A stretch of 64,000 nucleotides of DNA from Clavaria fumosa. Taxonomy: Eukaryota > Basidiomycota > Agaricomycetes > Agaricales > Clavariaceae. Below, one piece after another: positions 31,328-43,987 of this stretch (its first letter is position 1; each line of letters begins with the position of its first letter). The position numbers were made by a program, and so were the translations under genes. The stretch lies in NCBI GenBank assembly GCA_951802425.1, contig OX637801.1:1178001-1242000 (forward strand), given 5' to 3'. The notes under the pieces are model-generated. The model did no database searches, was not told the DNA's origin, and was given only the letters and a program-made list of their open reading frames with translations.

Positions 31328-32936
31328 ATGAATGACTTCGACGCTACAATTTTGCAAAACGCGGTGCAGGTGATGGTGGAGGCATGAACTATGGTGCCAG
31401 GAGATTCGCTGCCAGAACAGGGGCAGGATGCGGAGTACGCGGAGTGGGTGGAGACGTATGGGGGTGATGCGGTGCATAACCGGGTTTCTTATTTATCACG
31501 TTTTACTGACACAGTTTTTCAGGATGATTTCCTCGCCGGTTACATGGCCGCAATTGAGGAGGACGTGGATATCGACGAGGGGTTAGTCCCCATTGCGCAT
31601 AGGTTAAAAAAATGGCGCAAGTTACGTGGCGAGGAGTGGGCCGCAGAGCGGGCCAAACGTCGTGAGGAGGCCGAGGCTGCAAGACACATGGAGGAGGAGA
31701 GGGTTGCCGCGGAGAGGGTGATGGCAGAAGCGGAGGTGGCGGAGAGGCGGACCGAGGAGGCTAGGGCGGCAGAGAAGAGGGCGCGAGTTGCCCGTGCACG
31801 CCGGATCATCGACAGCGAAGACGAGGAGGGTGATGAGGCAACTGTGGCGGGGGTAGCAGCAGCAGCAACAACAGCAGCAGCAGCGATGACAGCAGCGGAG
31901 CCGGTGGGAGAGGAACCGACGGGCGTGGATGAATTGTCCACGCCAGACATCGTCGAGATCAAGGCGGACGGGACGGTCAAGAACGCAAAATCGGCCGTGG
32001 ATGCGGAGGAAGCATCGGGGAACGGTCATCGGACCGTTTGGGGGACCGACGGGGTAACTCCCGTTGGTACAATCGAGGCGGGGTCCGTGAATGCGGCGGC
32101 TGGGGGGCGCGGTGTGGTCATCGAAGTGCCCGTGTTGGAGGCTTGGGTCGGGGGGCAGATGATGGCGACACCGGTGTGGGTGGAGATCACGAGGCGGAAG
32201 GCAGCGGAACGGGGGCGAGGCAGGAGGACCGGAGTGGGAGCGGCGGTGAGGTCTCGGGCTGCGTGTCAGCCTGATGATAAGGTAAGTTGTTAATTTATCT
32301 GATCAATTCTTAGCTGATTTATCCATAGGAGCACGAGCCAGGATGTGATGCTTGCGTTCAGAAGGGACACGAGTGTTACGGGTTGGAGGGGGTGGCCTGC
32401 CGGTGGTGCAGGGTGTATAAGGTTTCGTGCAGCATATCGGCTGCTCGAGGTAAGTGGAAAATTCTTTGTTTCTGTGAATAAGAGAAAAACTGAAGGTTGG
32501 AATTTTTATTTATTTATTTATTTATTTTAGGTGTGAAACCGGAGAAAGGAGTGGCTGGAGACAAGGGTGAGTCGGATGAACTGTCGGTCACGTATTGGCT
32601 AATGGTGCGGGGGTGGCGGAGGTGCTGGGCAGTAAGCGGCCACGACAGGTGGTGGTGCGCGACCAAACGACTACAGATGAGGAAGGGGAGGACATACTCG
32701 AGGCTGAGGAGAGCGTGGAGGTGGTAGAAGAGCCACTGGCGAAGCGGAGGAGGTCGGAGATGGGGCCGGGGCCAAGTCGGAAGGGGAAGGAGAGGGAGCC
32801 GGCATTGGGGTCCAAGGGCAGGGAGGCTCTTGGACGGGTGTTAACAATGATGGAGCGAGGCTCCGACCAGGTGAAGGCAGGAGCAGAGCTGGTGAGGGCA
32901 GGTGTGGAGCTGCTCCGGGTGCTGCTCCTTGAGTAG
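31328..32936 (+). CDS. Antisense gene of element 3: coiled-coil protein with Zn2Cys6-like cysteine motif
   Basis: Exon 1 is open from ATG 31328 to 32281, except one TGA at 31385-31387 (possibly CGA to TGA); otherwise the start is ATG 31391. Exon 2 is 32329-32449 and exon 3 starts at 32531; a further exon follows to TAG near 32936. Splice signals are canonical (GTAAGT/CATAG, GTAAGT/TTTTAG). Exon 1 encodes an N-terminal domain (YAEWVETYGG, RFTDTVFQDDFLAGYMA), a long charged helix rich in Ala, Glu and Arg (EEAEAARHMEEERVAAER), a basic/acidic junction (RARRIIDSEDEEGDEAT) and an Ala-rich linker. Exon 2 has CDAC, HEC, ACRWC and VSC in the pattern C-X2-C-X6-C-X7-C-X2-C-X6-C, which fits fungal Zn2Cys6 clusters. 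The last part has two basic NLS-like patches (KRPRQ, KRRR). The exon 3 to 4 junction is unresolved. Function unknown; DNA binding is inferred. Confidence 0.65.
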
Positions 32937-33075
32937 CCATCCGCTCCTGTAAATATATATATATTTTTTGTATATGTTTGAATATGTGTCAGAAATGTGG
33001 CGGACAGTGAACGAAAAGTAAGGGAACTCAAGAATTGGAGATTGAAAACGCCGTGTGGAAGATTTGGACTTGTCC

Positions 33076-33100
33076 TTTTTTTTTTTTTTTTTTTTTTTTT
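33076..33100. repeat. T25 homopolymer
   Basis: A run of 25 T on the plus strand between the end of the plus-strand gene and the integrase stop of element 3; in element orientation it is A25, about 60 bp after the pol stop. Confidence 0.9.
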
Positions 33101-33160
33101 GGGCGAAGTTAGAATCAGCGAATGAAGGATGGATAATAAGTTAGAATAGGTAAAAGGCGT

Positions 33161-36100
33161 TCAATTGTTTGTCCGTAGCTTTTGGACTATTCCAGGACGT
33201 TGCAAAGGTGTGTCGGATGTATCGGATTCATCAGCAGTGTGGTCGGAATTGTCAGATTGTGCATCAAAGTGAACGGAGCGTTCTGAGTGTGTGACGAATT
33301 TGTCATTAACTTGTTCAGCATCAGGGTCGTTATTGGATGCTTCGTGGTGAAGTTCGGGTGGGGTGTTGTCTGTATGCTCATCCGTAGGTTCGATAATTAT
33401 GGTGACCAGAATCGATGTATGCGTTTGAGGATAGTAGGGAATAATTCGAAAAGTGGCATATCTGATTTTTGAAACCGATCCATCTACTTCCAATAAAATA
33501 TATGCGCCATGCGAAGATCGGCGGACAATGATCATTGGTCCGAAAAATCGAGGCTTGGTCTTCCGGTTCAGTTCCATTTCGACAGCTGAATTTTGAATAA
33601 GAACAAGTGATCCGGGTTCGAAGTCGAAGTCGAAGATGGTGTTCCGGTGGGCATCGATAAATTGCTTAACGGATTGCTTTCGGGCGTGGAGGACCTTGTC
33701 GGAGATCAGTGCGAGGTCTTCCTCTCGTTTCTGCAGTTGACGGGCACGAAGTGCGATAAGTTCCGGCATTGTCATCGGGGCGTCGGCGGTGGGAATCATG
33801 TATGTAGCCTCAGCTATATCAAACGGGAGAAGAGGCTCGACTCCGTGAGCAATGTAGAAGGGGGAGAAACTGGTGGAACGTTGGATGGTGACTCGTTCGG
33901 CCCATATTACGGACGGAAGAACATCGGGCCATTTCGATTCATCGCCATTTGCCGATTTGATGAGTGATTCACGGACGGAGCGGTGAGCGCGTTCGATGAC
34001 ACCATTGGCACGAGAGTTGTATCCAGATATGCGAATGTTGTGTATTCTGTACCGTTCTTGCAGTAGGTCGAGGGCTTTGACAAATGGTGCCCTGTTGTCA
34101 GTGATAATTTCTTCAACAGCTCCCCATCGGCAGAGGATATCTTCAAATATGAATGATCTGATGAGTCGGGCGGTTTCGTTTCGGAGCGGTCTGGCTTCTG
34201 GGTAAGCGGAAAGCGAGCATCGGGCATGAACGAGGAGTCGGAATCCACGGGCTCTGGGTAAAAACATGGTGTCAATATGGACACGTCGAAAAAGCGCAGC
34301 AGGGGTGGCAACTGTCAGAGGGATGAATATTTTGCGAATTTGTCGCGTTTGGCACTGGTGGCATGTTCGTACAAACCACTTCACATCCTGGTCTAGCATC
34401 GGCCACCAGAATCAGGTCAGAAGGTGTGAGTGAATAACGTAAACTCCCTTATGTCCCAGTGAATCGTGCGCTTCCGTTATAAGAGCGAGTCGTTTGTTGT
34501 CCGGAGGAACGATTTGATGATGTCCGTTGGGTCAGCAGTGCCAGAGTTTGTTGTTGAGTATAAAGAAATCGGATGCAGATCAGACCAAACGTCGGAATTC
34601 CGTAGCGTCCATGTCCGATGATCGAATAGGGTTGCAGAGGAATGCTTCGATGTTGTGGAGGCGCTGCTGGCGTTTGATGACCGCATTGGATCGGGGAATA
34701 GTCATGATGGCAGGCTTGTTAGAAGGGAATTCGTTCAATTCCATCGAATTGAGTAGCATCGATCCTTTGTAAACGTTGAAGCAGGGGTAGGCGACTTGGG
34801 GTTGATTGGTGTTGGATAAATGGTGCGATTCCAATTTGCGGTTGATGAGCTCCGTGACGAATACGTAGCTCCGATCAATCCAATCTTCATGGTTGTCGGT
34901 TTCTGTATCAATTTCATTATCTGCAGCTCGTCGGCGGGACAATCTGTCGGCTCCAGTATGCTTATCTGCGGGGATGTGAGTCAAATCAAAGTCAAAAAGT
35001 AGGATGCCAGCAATCCATCTGTTCATCGCAGCATTTGGTTGAATGTCGGGATTGTTGAGCATTCCTTTGATAAATTTTGCGTCCATTTCGACGGTGAATT
35101 TCGGGAGTCTGATGAGGTAAATGCGATATGATCGGAGTGCTTGAAACAGTCCATATAATTCAATTTTAGCTTGTGAATATCAGGTTTCACGTTCATTCCA
35201 GGTGATCGATCCGAATCTTGAGGGGTATTGAATCCCATCTTCGCCGATTTGGAATAATGTGAAGCTGACAGCGATGTTGGAGGAATCAACGGCCATAATC
35301 ACAGGACGTCTGGAACGATAGTCGATAGGTCGGATGGCAGAACAGTTGAGAATGACATGTTTCAGTCGGTCCATCGAGTTTTGTTCTTGTTCTCCAAAGT
35401 TAAATGGCACATCTTTTTGAGTTAGGTTGACAAGTGGATGGGCGAGTAGAGTGTAATTCTTGATGAAGTGCCGGAGGAGTCCGCAAACGCCTAGAAATGA
35501 TTGGACGTCGGTCAATGATTCACACGATGGCCAGTCACGGATCCGTTGGACATTTGATGAATTGGGTATACGGCCTTCGTAGGTACAGGTGTGTCCGGTG
35601 ACGATCGCTTCCAGTGCGCAGATCGTCGTCTTCTTTCCGTTAAACGTTCCTCCGACTTTCTTGACTTGTTGAAGTACCCGGTTGACATTGTTTATGTGTT
35701 CCCACACAAATCGGCGAATCTGCGGGTTTTCTGGGATCGTTTCGTAGGTGCTGTCGGGTAGTTCATATCGGGTCTCAGGGCCCTTGATGGCTACATCATC
35801 GACGAAGGGGATGGTGACATGCGGAATTTCGTCCTGTAAAATATGAGTGACGTCCCCATGCATTATCTGAGTTGCGTTGGTGTATCCCATCGGCACGCAA
35901 GTCAACCGCTTTGCTCCGAGGGGTGTTTGAAATGTAGTAAGGTCTCGGCTTCGTTCGTCAAGGGAGCGTTGATCAAAGGAAACAAAAAGGTCAAGGGATC
36001 CATAACAACCACGTCTAGCGAATGATTCCGCAAAAACTTCCATGATCGGAGGGACGGCAGAGTCTCCGATCGTGACTTTGTTGAGAGGCTGAAGGTTGTG

Positions 36101-36905
36101 GACGAGCCGGAGCGACTTTCCGTCTTTCTTCAGAACACAAAACCATTGAGATCGGTATGAGGAGTTTGATTCTTCATAGACTCTGGCGGCAATCTTTTCT
36201 TGGATAACTTTTAAAACATTGTTGTAGATGCCGGGTGGGATCGGAATATTCTTGAAGACCCAAGGGATGTGTTCGACCATCGGGATAATTATCGGATCGA
36301 AATATTTCGCGTCGAAACGTCCTTTTTCAGTCTCTTTCCAGGTGAAAGCATCCTCTTGGATCTTAATAAGATGGTGTACGAGTTTTTCTTCCTCTGGCCA
36401 CAAGAATCCTGTTCGGTTGGCATTATGTGCGTCCTTTCGATCCTGTGTGTACCTGGGGCCGGGAACGAACTCGGGCGGATGCTTTGGCAGGATAGGAATG
36501 TCGGCGTCGGATGATCTGAAATTCTTCGGGAACAGTTGCTTTAATTGGGTTGATGTGGTTGGCCACTTTCTTGTATTTCTTCCCGACATATACGGGTATA
36601 ATTGCTTCTGTTGGTGATATTTCGATGGACTGGACATTGGAATAAAAGGTAGGTTGAGGTGGTACCGGTGTCTCTGATGCTTTGTTAATGATTTTCGGAG
36701 GTCCGGATGGCTCGAGAGAGATATCCCAAGAATTGGTGAATGGCAAGGGGTCGAGAGTCATTGATGGTACAGATTGAGATGCGTGAAACGAATGAGTAGG
36801 AGATAATTGGACAGCTGGAGTATCGGATGTGGGTATAGCTTTGATTTTGGTGACCATCGGGTAATCGTCCGAAGATTTGGTCAGGTCCGATACTCCAGCT
36901 ATCAA
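33161..36905 (-). pseudogene. Element 3 pol: RT, RNase H, integrase (interrupted)
   Basis: RT is in 36637-35180 with PMGYTNATQIMHGD and active site PFVDDVAIKG. RNase H continues through a frame break near 35180 (TWNERET, then DAKFIKGMLNNPD, HTGADRLSRRR). Integrase is in 34399-33161 with CHQC of the zinc finger, HIDTMFLP, IITDNRAPF and NGVIERAHRS supplying D, D and E. The Gly of the usual TDNGAPF is Arg. A TGA just before 34399 replaces an expected Arg codon (FWWP follows). The C-terminal tail has no chromodomain. Several nonsense codons mean this copy cannot make a full Pol. Confidence 0.9.
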
Positions 36906-37876
36906 AAATCCAGATTGTTAGTTTTTGCTTTTAAAACTTTCCGGAGCGAGATTCTCTCCCTAGTCGGCACGATGATTCTCTCTCCCGTGTTTGGATCATT
37001 TAGAATCAAGTCTTGGGCTCCGTGTGGGTGATCTATCATTTGCGATCCGGTTAGCATAAAGAACGGATGTCCGATAAGTACCTCGCATGGCAGGGTATTG
37101 GCAACCTGCATTTGGACGTGGAAGGTGCATGGTCCGATCTGTAATGGGAAATTCTTGATCTGTCCGAGTGTTGGTGCAATGGTGCCGTGTGAGGATTCCA
37201 TGTGTAGTATACGTTCGGAGTATAGGGGATTGCCAAGCCGCTCCCAAATGTCACGTCTCATTGCAATGATTGAGCTTCCTTGGTCTAGGAGACATTCCGC
37301 TGTGATCCGACCATCGAGGGTTCCTTCCACAATTCGGAGCGGTGCGGCATCAACTGCTACAATGAGATCAGAGGTGTCCGGTGTGGCAGCGTCCATAAAT
37401 AACGTGTTCTGCAAAATGCCAGTAGTGACAGGAACTCGTTTAGCTGTTACCATGTCCTTCATCTTCTTTTGAACTTCTCCGGAAATCGCTAATAGTTCGC
37501 GCTGTGTCATCCAGACCGGGACATCGAGTGCCTGATCGAAAACTTGTTGAATGGTTTTCGGGTCTTCGACCAGTGCTTGGTAATGGTATTGAACATCAGG
37601 CCAGTCGATCTTCGCAGGCTTTGTTGGTTGGGTGGTTGACGGCGGGGTTATAACCACTGCAGGTGGAGGGGGCAGTCGAGATGGTTGCGGATCGTTGTTC
37701 CTGGTGGCGGGCATTCGCTTTTTTCCTTTGTCTACCTTCTTTGCAACTTCGTTAGCAAAAATGCAAGCCATGTCTTCCAGTTCAGCATCCAGTTGTTCTT
37801 TGTCATCGGATGTGTCATCCATGTCGGCATTGTCATCAGACATCATCATCGGCTTGACTTTGAACACGGCTGTCAT
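36902..37876 (-). pseudogene. Element 3 protease region
   Basis: 324 codons. The aspartic-protease-like motif is LLDQGSSI (D-Q-G variant), followed by GHPFFMLTG, the second conserved block of retropepsin-like domains. The N-terminal part is acidic (DDNADMDDTSDDKEQ) with a KKVDKGKKR patch. It lies between gag and RT; frame continuity with RT is lost near 36900. Confidence 0.7.
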
Positions 37877-37878
37877 CG

Positions 37879-38901
37879 TCAGTTGTACATTCTGGGACTG
37901 ATATGTTGCGTAGTACTTGTCGAAACGTTCAGAAAGGTTCTTTCAACGATAGAACCTGGTAGGTAGCATCCGGAGGGTAAACAAATCCTATTCTCGCTAT
38001 TCCGGACGCATTTCCCTGCTGCAATATACTCGAGGGCCTTGGGGCAGGCGCTGATGAAGTGACCCGTTTCCGAGCAGAAATTACATGTTCGGTATATCAG
38101 TCCATTGCTCGTCCTTGGTGCCGGTCGTTTTGCTGTGTCTTGGGATGATGCTGATAAAATAGATTCGAGCCGAGCCATGCTGGATGCAAAGGTCGCAAGG
38201 GCAGCCGATATATCGAATTCTTCTTTCTTGATCTTGGGTTGCGCTTCTTTCCCAGGGGCTGCAGATGCAAAGCGGATGGGTCCGGAAGAATAGTCGGTGG
38301 ACGCAGAAAGAGGGGACGTTGATGACAATAAAAATTCGGCAGCGGCGTGTACTTCGTTCATCGGGTATGGATCCTCAGGATGGTGGTCGGGAAGCTTGAT
38401 TGCAAGCCTACTTTCAATCCGGCATCTTGTGTGGTCACCAAATCCAAGAATGTATAGGCAGTTTCTGTTGTTAGTGGTCATCCGCTGCGATTCTATGAGG
38501 TGTGAGGTAATGCGGAGGAAGTCCCTGTAATATTCCCCATGTTCGGCACGCGTGTATACGCCCTTCTGTGCCGAGTCCGATATGAAACGGTCAAGATCGG
38601 CAACGGAGAATAACCTTCCACCATCGGCACCTGGATATAGTCGTCGGACTGCTGCTTTAAACGTGTCCCAGGTCCAGGCTTCATCTGGTGGTGGTGGTGT
38701 TAAGGTTTCCCATAAGAGGCAGGTATCGGTGTTGAGGTAGTGCTTTGCGTAGCGGATTAGGTCGGCTTCTGGAGCGTTGGGATTCACGCCGGTGAGGACG
38801 ATATGTATGTCTTCGAAGTATCTGTTGAGATGTGTCGGTACTCCGTCGAATACTGGTGCGCTGTGTGCACCTCGGAGTGGATATCTCGCTTGATTGGCCA
38901 T
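37879..38901 (-). CDS. Element 3 Gag with CCHC knuckle
   Basis: ATG at 38901 (MANQARYPLRG) starts a capsid-like domain (PVFDGVPTHLNRYFEDI, AVRRLYPGADGGR, EYYRDFLRITSHL) of the type seen in many basidiomycete Gypsy Gags. It is followed by KIKKEEFDI and one zinc knuckle CNFCSETGHFISAC near the C-terminus. The open frame extends about 75 codons upstream without a Met. It seems intact to the stop at 37879. Confidence 0.82.
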   Translation of the reverse strand: MANQARYPLRGAHSAPVFDGVPTHLNRYFEDIHIVLTGVNPNAPEADLIRYAKHYLNTDTCLLWETLTPPPPDEAWTWDTFKAAVRRLYPGADGGRLFSVADLDRFISDSAQKGVYTRAEHGEYYRDFLRITSHLIESQRMTTNNRNCLYILGFGDHTRCRIESRLAIKLPDHHPEDPYPMNEVHAAAEFLLSSTSPLSASTDYSSGPIRFASAAPGKEAQPKIKKEEFDISAALATFASSMARLESILSASSQDTAKRPAPRTSNGLIYRTCNFCSETGHFISACPKALEYIAAGKCVRNSENRICLPSGCYLPGSIVERTFLNVSTSTTQHISPRMYN

Positions 38902-39262
38902 TTGCTGTTCAATGTCCAGTGGAAACTGTAAAATGTTCGGGTCGAGTGGTAATGGTGTGAGCGGTGACGGGGATGATTGCGGTTCGTCGGGTAGGAGCTG
39001 CGGTAAAGCGATAACTGGTGTATTAAAACTGGTGTGAGAGTATACGATGGAAGAGATGCTGGGGATATTTGATGGGTGAAGGTGAGAAGATTCAATAACT
39101 TCTCCAGATGGTTCGGATTGCGGCAAGTCCGATGTCGGTAGTTGAATCCGGGCTCTCAGGCGTTCGGAACGTCGAGGGTTGGATGCTGATGATCCTCTTG
39201 GGATCCTTGAAGGTTGTTGTGAAGATGTTTTTGTGGCCCCCCCTCGCGGTGGGCTCCAGAAT

Positions 39263-40218
39263 TGTAGTAGGTATTACGTGTATTGGCTGCAACTGCTTGA
39301 TTACAGTCAAGTTCTTCAGGGGGGGTCTGACCCAATGCCTAAAACAGTGAGTGCAACCTTGGAGGGTGTGGAGGATGAGTTAAATGAGTTGATAAGACGA
39401 GAGTACATGATGCCCAAAGTGTCCGATAGACTTCGATATCAGTCCAATATCGGATCCAATGTTGAGCAAGAGAGTAGTCAAAGATACGAAGGGCTGGCAA
39501 CGACGAAGGCCAGCGGAACGATGTGTACGACGAAGGATGAGCCTAACGGAGGTCACACAAGATGTGGGTGATGAGAATAAGCTGCTTTTTGTAGAGTCCG
39601 ATATGTTCTTAAGTACATTTTTGTAATTACAAATGCTCCGGATTGTACCAGATGATCCAGAGGTCATGGGGAATGAGGGAAGGTCATAGGTAAGATCATG
39701 TGGAGGTCATAGGTCATAGAGGAAACAGCATAGTACATAGAAATGAAGAGTCCGAATTAATTGGTCATCGGGAATGCTGGTAGGAAAGAAGAGAAGGCAT
39801 AATCGAGTATAGTACATACACGGATCAGCGTAGATAAAACACTTTTGAGTGTAGAAACGTTTACAAATTCAGAGGAACACATGATATGAAATTTACAGCA
39901 TTTAAGGATGAAACAGGGGAGAGTACATGAAACATCGGTCACAAGGAGCACTAAGCAGAGTAAAGTAATGAAATTGGAGTATATGGGCGCCATGGATCAC
40001 CTGTGTAATGTGGCAGCGGCAAGGAATTTAATTTAACAAAGGTCTGGTATCGGATAGTTATCGGATGAGTATCGGGCTTTACAGACGGTCATCGGAGGGC
40101 ATCAGATGGTGTCGAATGGTGGTCGGTTCACGTCGGATACAAGGTGGGTGTGTGCTGAGTTCTTCGGATGGTAGGTATCCGTCATGTTTCCATGCTGGAG
40201 CCGTATGTTATCCTTACA
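39263..40218 (-). repeat. Element 3 5' LTR
   Basis: 956 bp partner of 30227-31182. It keeps ATCGGAT boxes near 40049 and 40060, while the CCGGATGATCCGG palindrome has decayed to CCAGATGATCCAG. The inner side (minus strand) begins ATTCTGGAGCCCACCGCG, a plausible primer-binding region; the tRNA was not assigned. Confidence 0.88.
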
Positions 40219-40365
40219 ACATGGGTAACACCAATAATGCAGATAATGCCCACACAAGGTCGCCATCAGGCATCAAAGTTCGCAGGGGTCATGTGACTTC
40301 GCTTTTCGCTATTCGCTATCTTCCTTCAGTATTCGTTATGGGTGCTTATGTAAGCGATCCTGACA

Positions 40366-43300
40366 TGGCCCCCTCCTCAAGGCTGGGCATCTCAACCGGC
40401 CATCTTCGCTTTGTCTGGGTGTTTGTTGAAGAAGTCACAGAGGAGCAGCGCTACATTGATGAGGTTGCTGCACAGTTCCCAGGTGTTATCTTCAGGAGGA
40501 TAGCCAGTCCACTTCACTAGATATTTCACTCCATGACCCACTTTCTTTACATCTAGGATTTCTTTGATGTTGTATTCAAGGTGGTCATTGTCAATGGTAG
40601 GAGGGGGAGGCGGAGGTCTGGCTTGGGAAGGGAAGGAGGGGGGGTTGTAGGGGGTCAAGAGTATTTCATTAAAGATGTCATGGATTTTCCAGGCCAGGGG
40701 TAGTTTGAGGCGGTATCCCAAGGGTCCCACTTTCTCCACGATAGCAAAGGGTCCAGCACGTTTATAGTCAAGTTTCTTGTTGGGTCAGTCCATTTTCAGG
40801 TTTCGTGTGTCAAGCCACATGAGGCTTCCTTTTTCATACTAGCGGCTGGGCCGTTTGTTACTATCATATCCCTTCTTTGTTGCCTCTGCTGCCTTCTCCA
40901 TTGCAGTTTTAGCTGCTCGATGTGACTCCTCAAATTTCGCCATCCACTTGTCAGCAGCTGGATTTGTTTCTGAATGGGGGTGAATTCCACCATTCCACGG
41001 GTGTCGACCATATTCCAAGAAGAAAGGCATGTGGTCAGTAGCAGAGTGTTCATGGTTGTTCAGTGCAAACTCGGCAGTACTGAGCCACTCGGCCCAATCA
41101 TCTTGGAGATGATCCACGTATGCTCGTAGGTAGATTTCAGCTTCTTGATTCACCCGCTCAGTTTGTCCATCCGTTTGGGGGTGGAATGCTGTGCTAGGGT
41201 TCGCTTTTATCCCAACCATTTTGTAGAATTCTTTCATGAAGCGTGAGACAAACTGCAGTCCATGGTCACTCACCACCTTCTGGGGGATTCCATGGTTTCT
41301 GAAGACCCTGACGCACATAATTCTGGCTGCTCCCAAACCCATGAGGTCGAACCCAATTGCTTCAATTAAGACCCATTTAGTGAATTTGTCAGTGATGACC
41401 AGGATTGAGTCGTATCTGCGAGATAGGGCGGTCTGACTATGTCCCAGCTAATCACCGCCCAAGGGCCATCGGGTACAGGGAATGGGTAGAGGGGAGCAGA
41501 GCATTTGGTTCGATCAGGTTTGGTTCACTGACACATTTCACAGCCTGATACATAGCGTTCTACATCTTTCTTTATCTCAGGCCACCAGTAGCTTCGGAAC
41601 ATTGCAGCTTTCATTTTCTTTGGTCCAGGGTGTCTGGATAGAGGGAGATCATGCTCATAATCCAGTACAGTTTCGTGGACTGTTAGGGGTATCCACACGG
41701 TTTTATTTTTCCACCATAGTCCAGAACGGTCCCTTGTCCAACTATCGTCAAGCTCATCAGGTTTCGTTGTGTGTTCTGCGCTACTTCTCTGGAGGAGTGT
41801 TTCCATTTCAGAGGTGAAACTGGTTTGGATTTCAGCTTCAGAGGGAAACACTTGGATTGGCACATCCTCTTCAGCAGCATCTCCATAGTCTGGTCTCTGG
41901 GATAGCAAGTTGGCTTTCGTGTTGCTTTTGCCAGTTCAGTATTTAATCTCAAAGTCGAAGCATTGGAGTTCTCCATACCAGCATATTTGTTGGGGCTTAA
42001 GTTTCTGTGGTTTTCTGAAATATTGTAGGTTGGCATGGTCTGTCCAGATTTCAAAAGTTTCACTAGCCCCGATGAGATATGCTCTCCACTCTCTAAGGGC
42101 TCTGATGACAGCAAGGAATTCCTTGTCATAGACATCGTAGTTTTTCTCAGCACTGGTGAGGGCCTTGAAGATGTAGTCGATGGGTCTCCAGGTTCCATCA
42201 GCCTGTTGTTGAGAAAGTACTCCACCTGTGGCAAGGTTACTCATGTTGGTTTCTACCTTCCACTTACCTGAGTCCTGAGGTAGAGCAAGGACTGGGGTGG
42301 ACACAAGTGCTCTTTTCAAGTCCAGGAATGTCACTTCCTGTTCCTCCTTCCAACACCATGGGATGTTCCTGGTGAGTTTGAACAAAGTTTTGGCGTGGAG
42401 GGACAAGCTTGGGATAAAGCATCGTAAGTGGTTGATTATGCCCAGGAAACGCTGGAGTTCTTTCACGTTCTGAGGGCAAGGCCAGTTCCGTATTGCTTCT
42501 GCTTTAGCTGGGTCATGCTCCAGGCAGTTGTGTGAGAGTCGCAGTCTGAGATAAAACACTTCGGTCTTCTCAAACCCGCACTTGCTCAGCTGGAGACACA
42601 GCCCGTTGTCGCAGAATCTTTGCAGCACTCGGTCCATCCAATAGCGGTGTGTCGTGAGATCATCGGTAAACACGATGACATCATTGATGTATGCAAGTAC
42701 ATGTCCGCTGGCAATTTCCTCTTGCAGAATATGGTTCATGAACCTTTGGAAAGTAGCCAGGGAATTCTGCAGCCCAAACCACATTACTGTCAGTTCAAAC
42801 AATCCTCGTGAGGTGAGAAATGTGCAATGCTGTTGGTGGCCCTCCCATAACTGCATCGATGGGAAACCTCCTTTTGCATCGATTTTAGAAAAGACCTTCG
42901 CTCCATGCAACCTGTCTACACAGTCCCGGATGCATGGGAGTGGGAATTTGTCCTTGATCAAGTACAAGTTAAGCTTCGAGTAATCGATGATGGGTCTGAG
43001 CTTGTCCTTTTCTTGTTTAAAGGAGAACGGACTGGCATAGGGGGATTTAGATGGTTTTATCCTTCCAGAGCGCAATTGTTCATTGATCCAACAGTTCATC
43101 TCGACCATTTCTTCTTTGGTTAGCGAGTAAAGTTTGCTAGACAAGTGCCTCGGGTCTTCGCGGAACTCAATTTTGATGTCAAAATTGGGTTGCGGTTTGG
43201 GCAACTCGTCCCATTTTGCTTCACTGAAGACTGTTGGGTACAGCAATGGCCAGTCGGGCACATCTCCAGAGTCCGAAAAACGAATATCCATAGTTGTTTG

Positions 43301-43987
43301 CAGCGCATTATCCCACACAGTGCTTTTAGGGTAGGCCCATGGGCTCGCGAGAAGCAGATTAAAGTGGCAACTCTGGGGGCAGCATTTGAAGGAGACTTTC
43401 CCTAGTGGCCAGTCGATCTCAAGGTTGTGTTTTGATAGCCAGTCATGTCCCAGGATGATTTTGTGCGACTTAGCCATTCCGAGCAAGAAGTGAATTCGCT
43501 CCTGGTGGTCCCCTATTGTTAACAAGAGATCAATGCCATAGCAGATGGGTCCATTCTTGTTTGCCGATCCATCCACATTGTACACTTTAATTGGGTTTTG
43601 TAGCAGGACAGGTTCCAGCCCAAGTTCCTTGCACCAGGTTAGGTCCATAAAGCAATTGGTACATCCTGAATCAACCAGGACCTTAACGCTTCCCCATTCA
43701 GCTGTAGTCAGGGTCTCAAAGTGTGCTGGTAGTGTTAGTTCACACTTTCGCTTTCTCGGTTTTTCTTCCAAGATACCGACAGTCACTTTCGGTGTTTCAC
43801 TTTGTTTGTCCTCAGGTCTATTCTCGCTCCAAGTATGTCTCCATTGCAAAATGGTATATTTCGGTGTTTTTGCTACAGTTACAGGGACGGGGGCAGGAAC
43901 ACAACTTGTACAATTATAGAGATGTGAGTTCGGACTCACTCCATCTCTCTTGCAAAATCCTGCTGCTCGGCAGGGGTGGGGACACAC
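40366..43987 (-). pseudogene. Element 2 pol (protease to chromodomain), multiply broken
   Basis: Protease VLVDSGCTNCFMDL is intact. The RT active site reads LAYINDVIVF (YxDD to YIND) and the RNase H site VETNMSNLATGG (Asp to Asn), so both are inactive. The first 683 codons (43987-41936) are open. Integrase follows in fragments (41908-41525 HPGPKKMKA and CEMC; 41342-40839 VSDHGLQFVSR and QTERVNQE) and a chromodomain (40739-40392, YLVKWTGYPPEDNTWE). A purine tract before the LTR reads TTGAGGAGGGGGCCA on the minus strand. The gag-pol junction keeps a putative slippery G GAT TTT at 43954-43960. Confidence 0.92.

Larger units (their letters stand above)
30227..40218 (-). mobile_element. Element 3: Ty3/Gypsy-like element carrying an antisense gene
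   Basis: About 10 kb with 956-bp LTRs (30227-31182, 39263-40218), both TGTAGTAGG...CCTTACA. Gag, protease, RT, RNase H and integrase are on the minus strand; an intron-containing gene lies on the plus strand between the integrase end and the left LTR. The LTRs differ at roughly 35 sites, almost all transitions. The flanks (AACGT / ACATG at an original AACATG site) do not form a perfect 5-bp duplicate, probably because of later mutation. No chromodomain was seen after the integrase, unlike elements 1, 2, 4 and 5. Confidence 0.9.
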
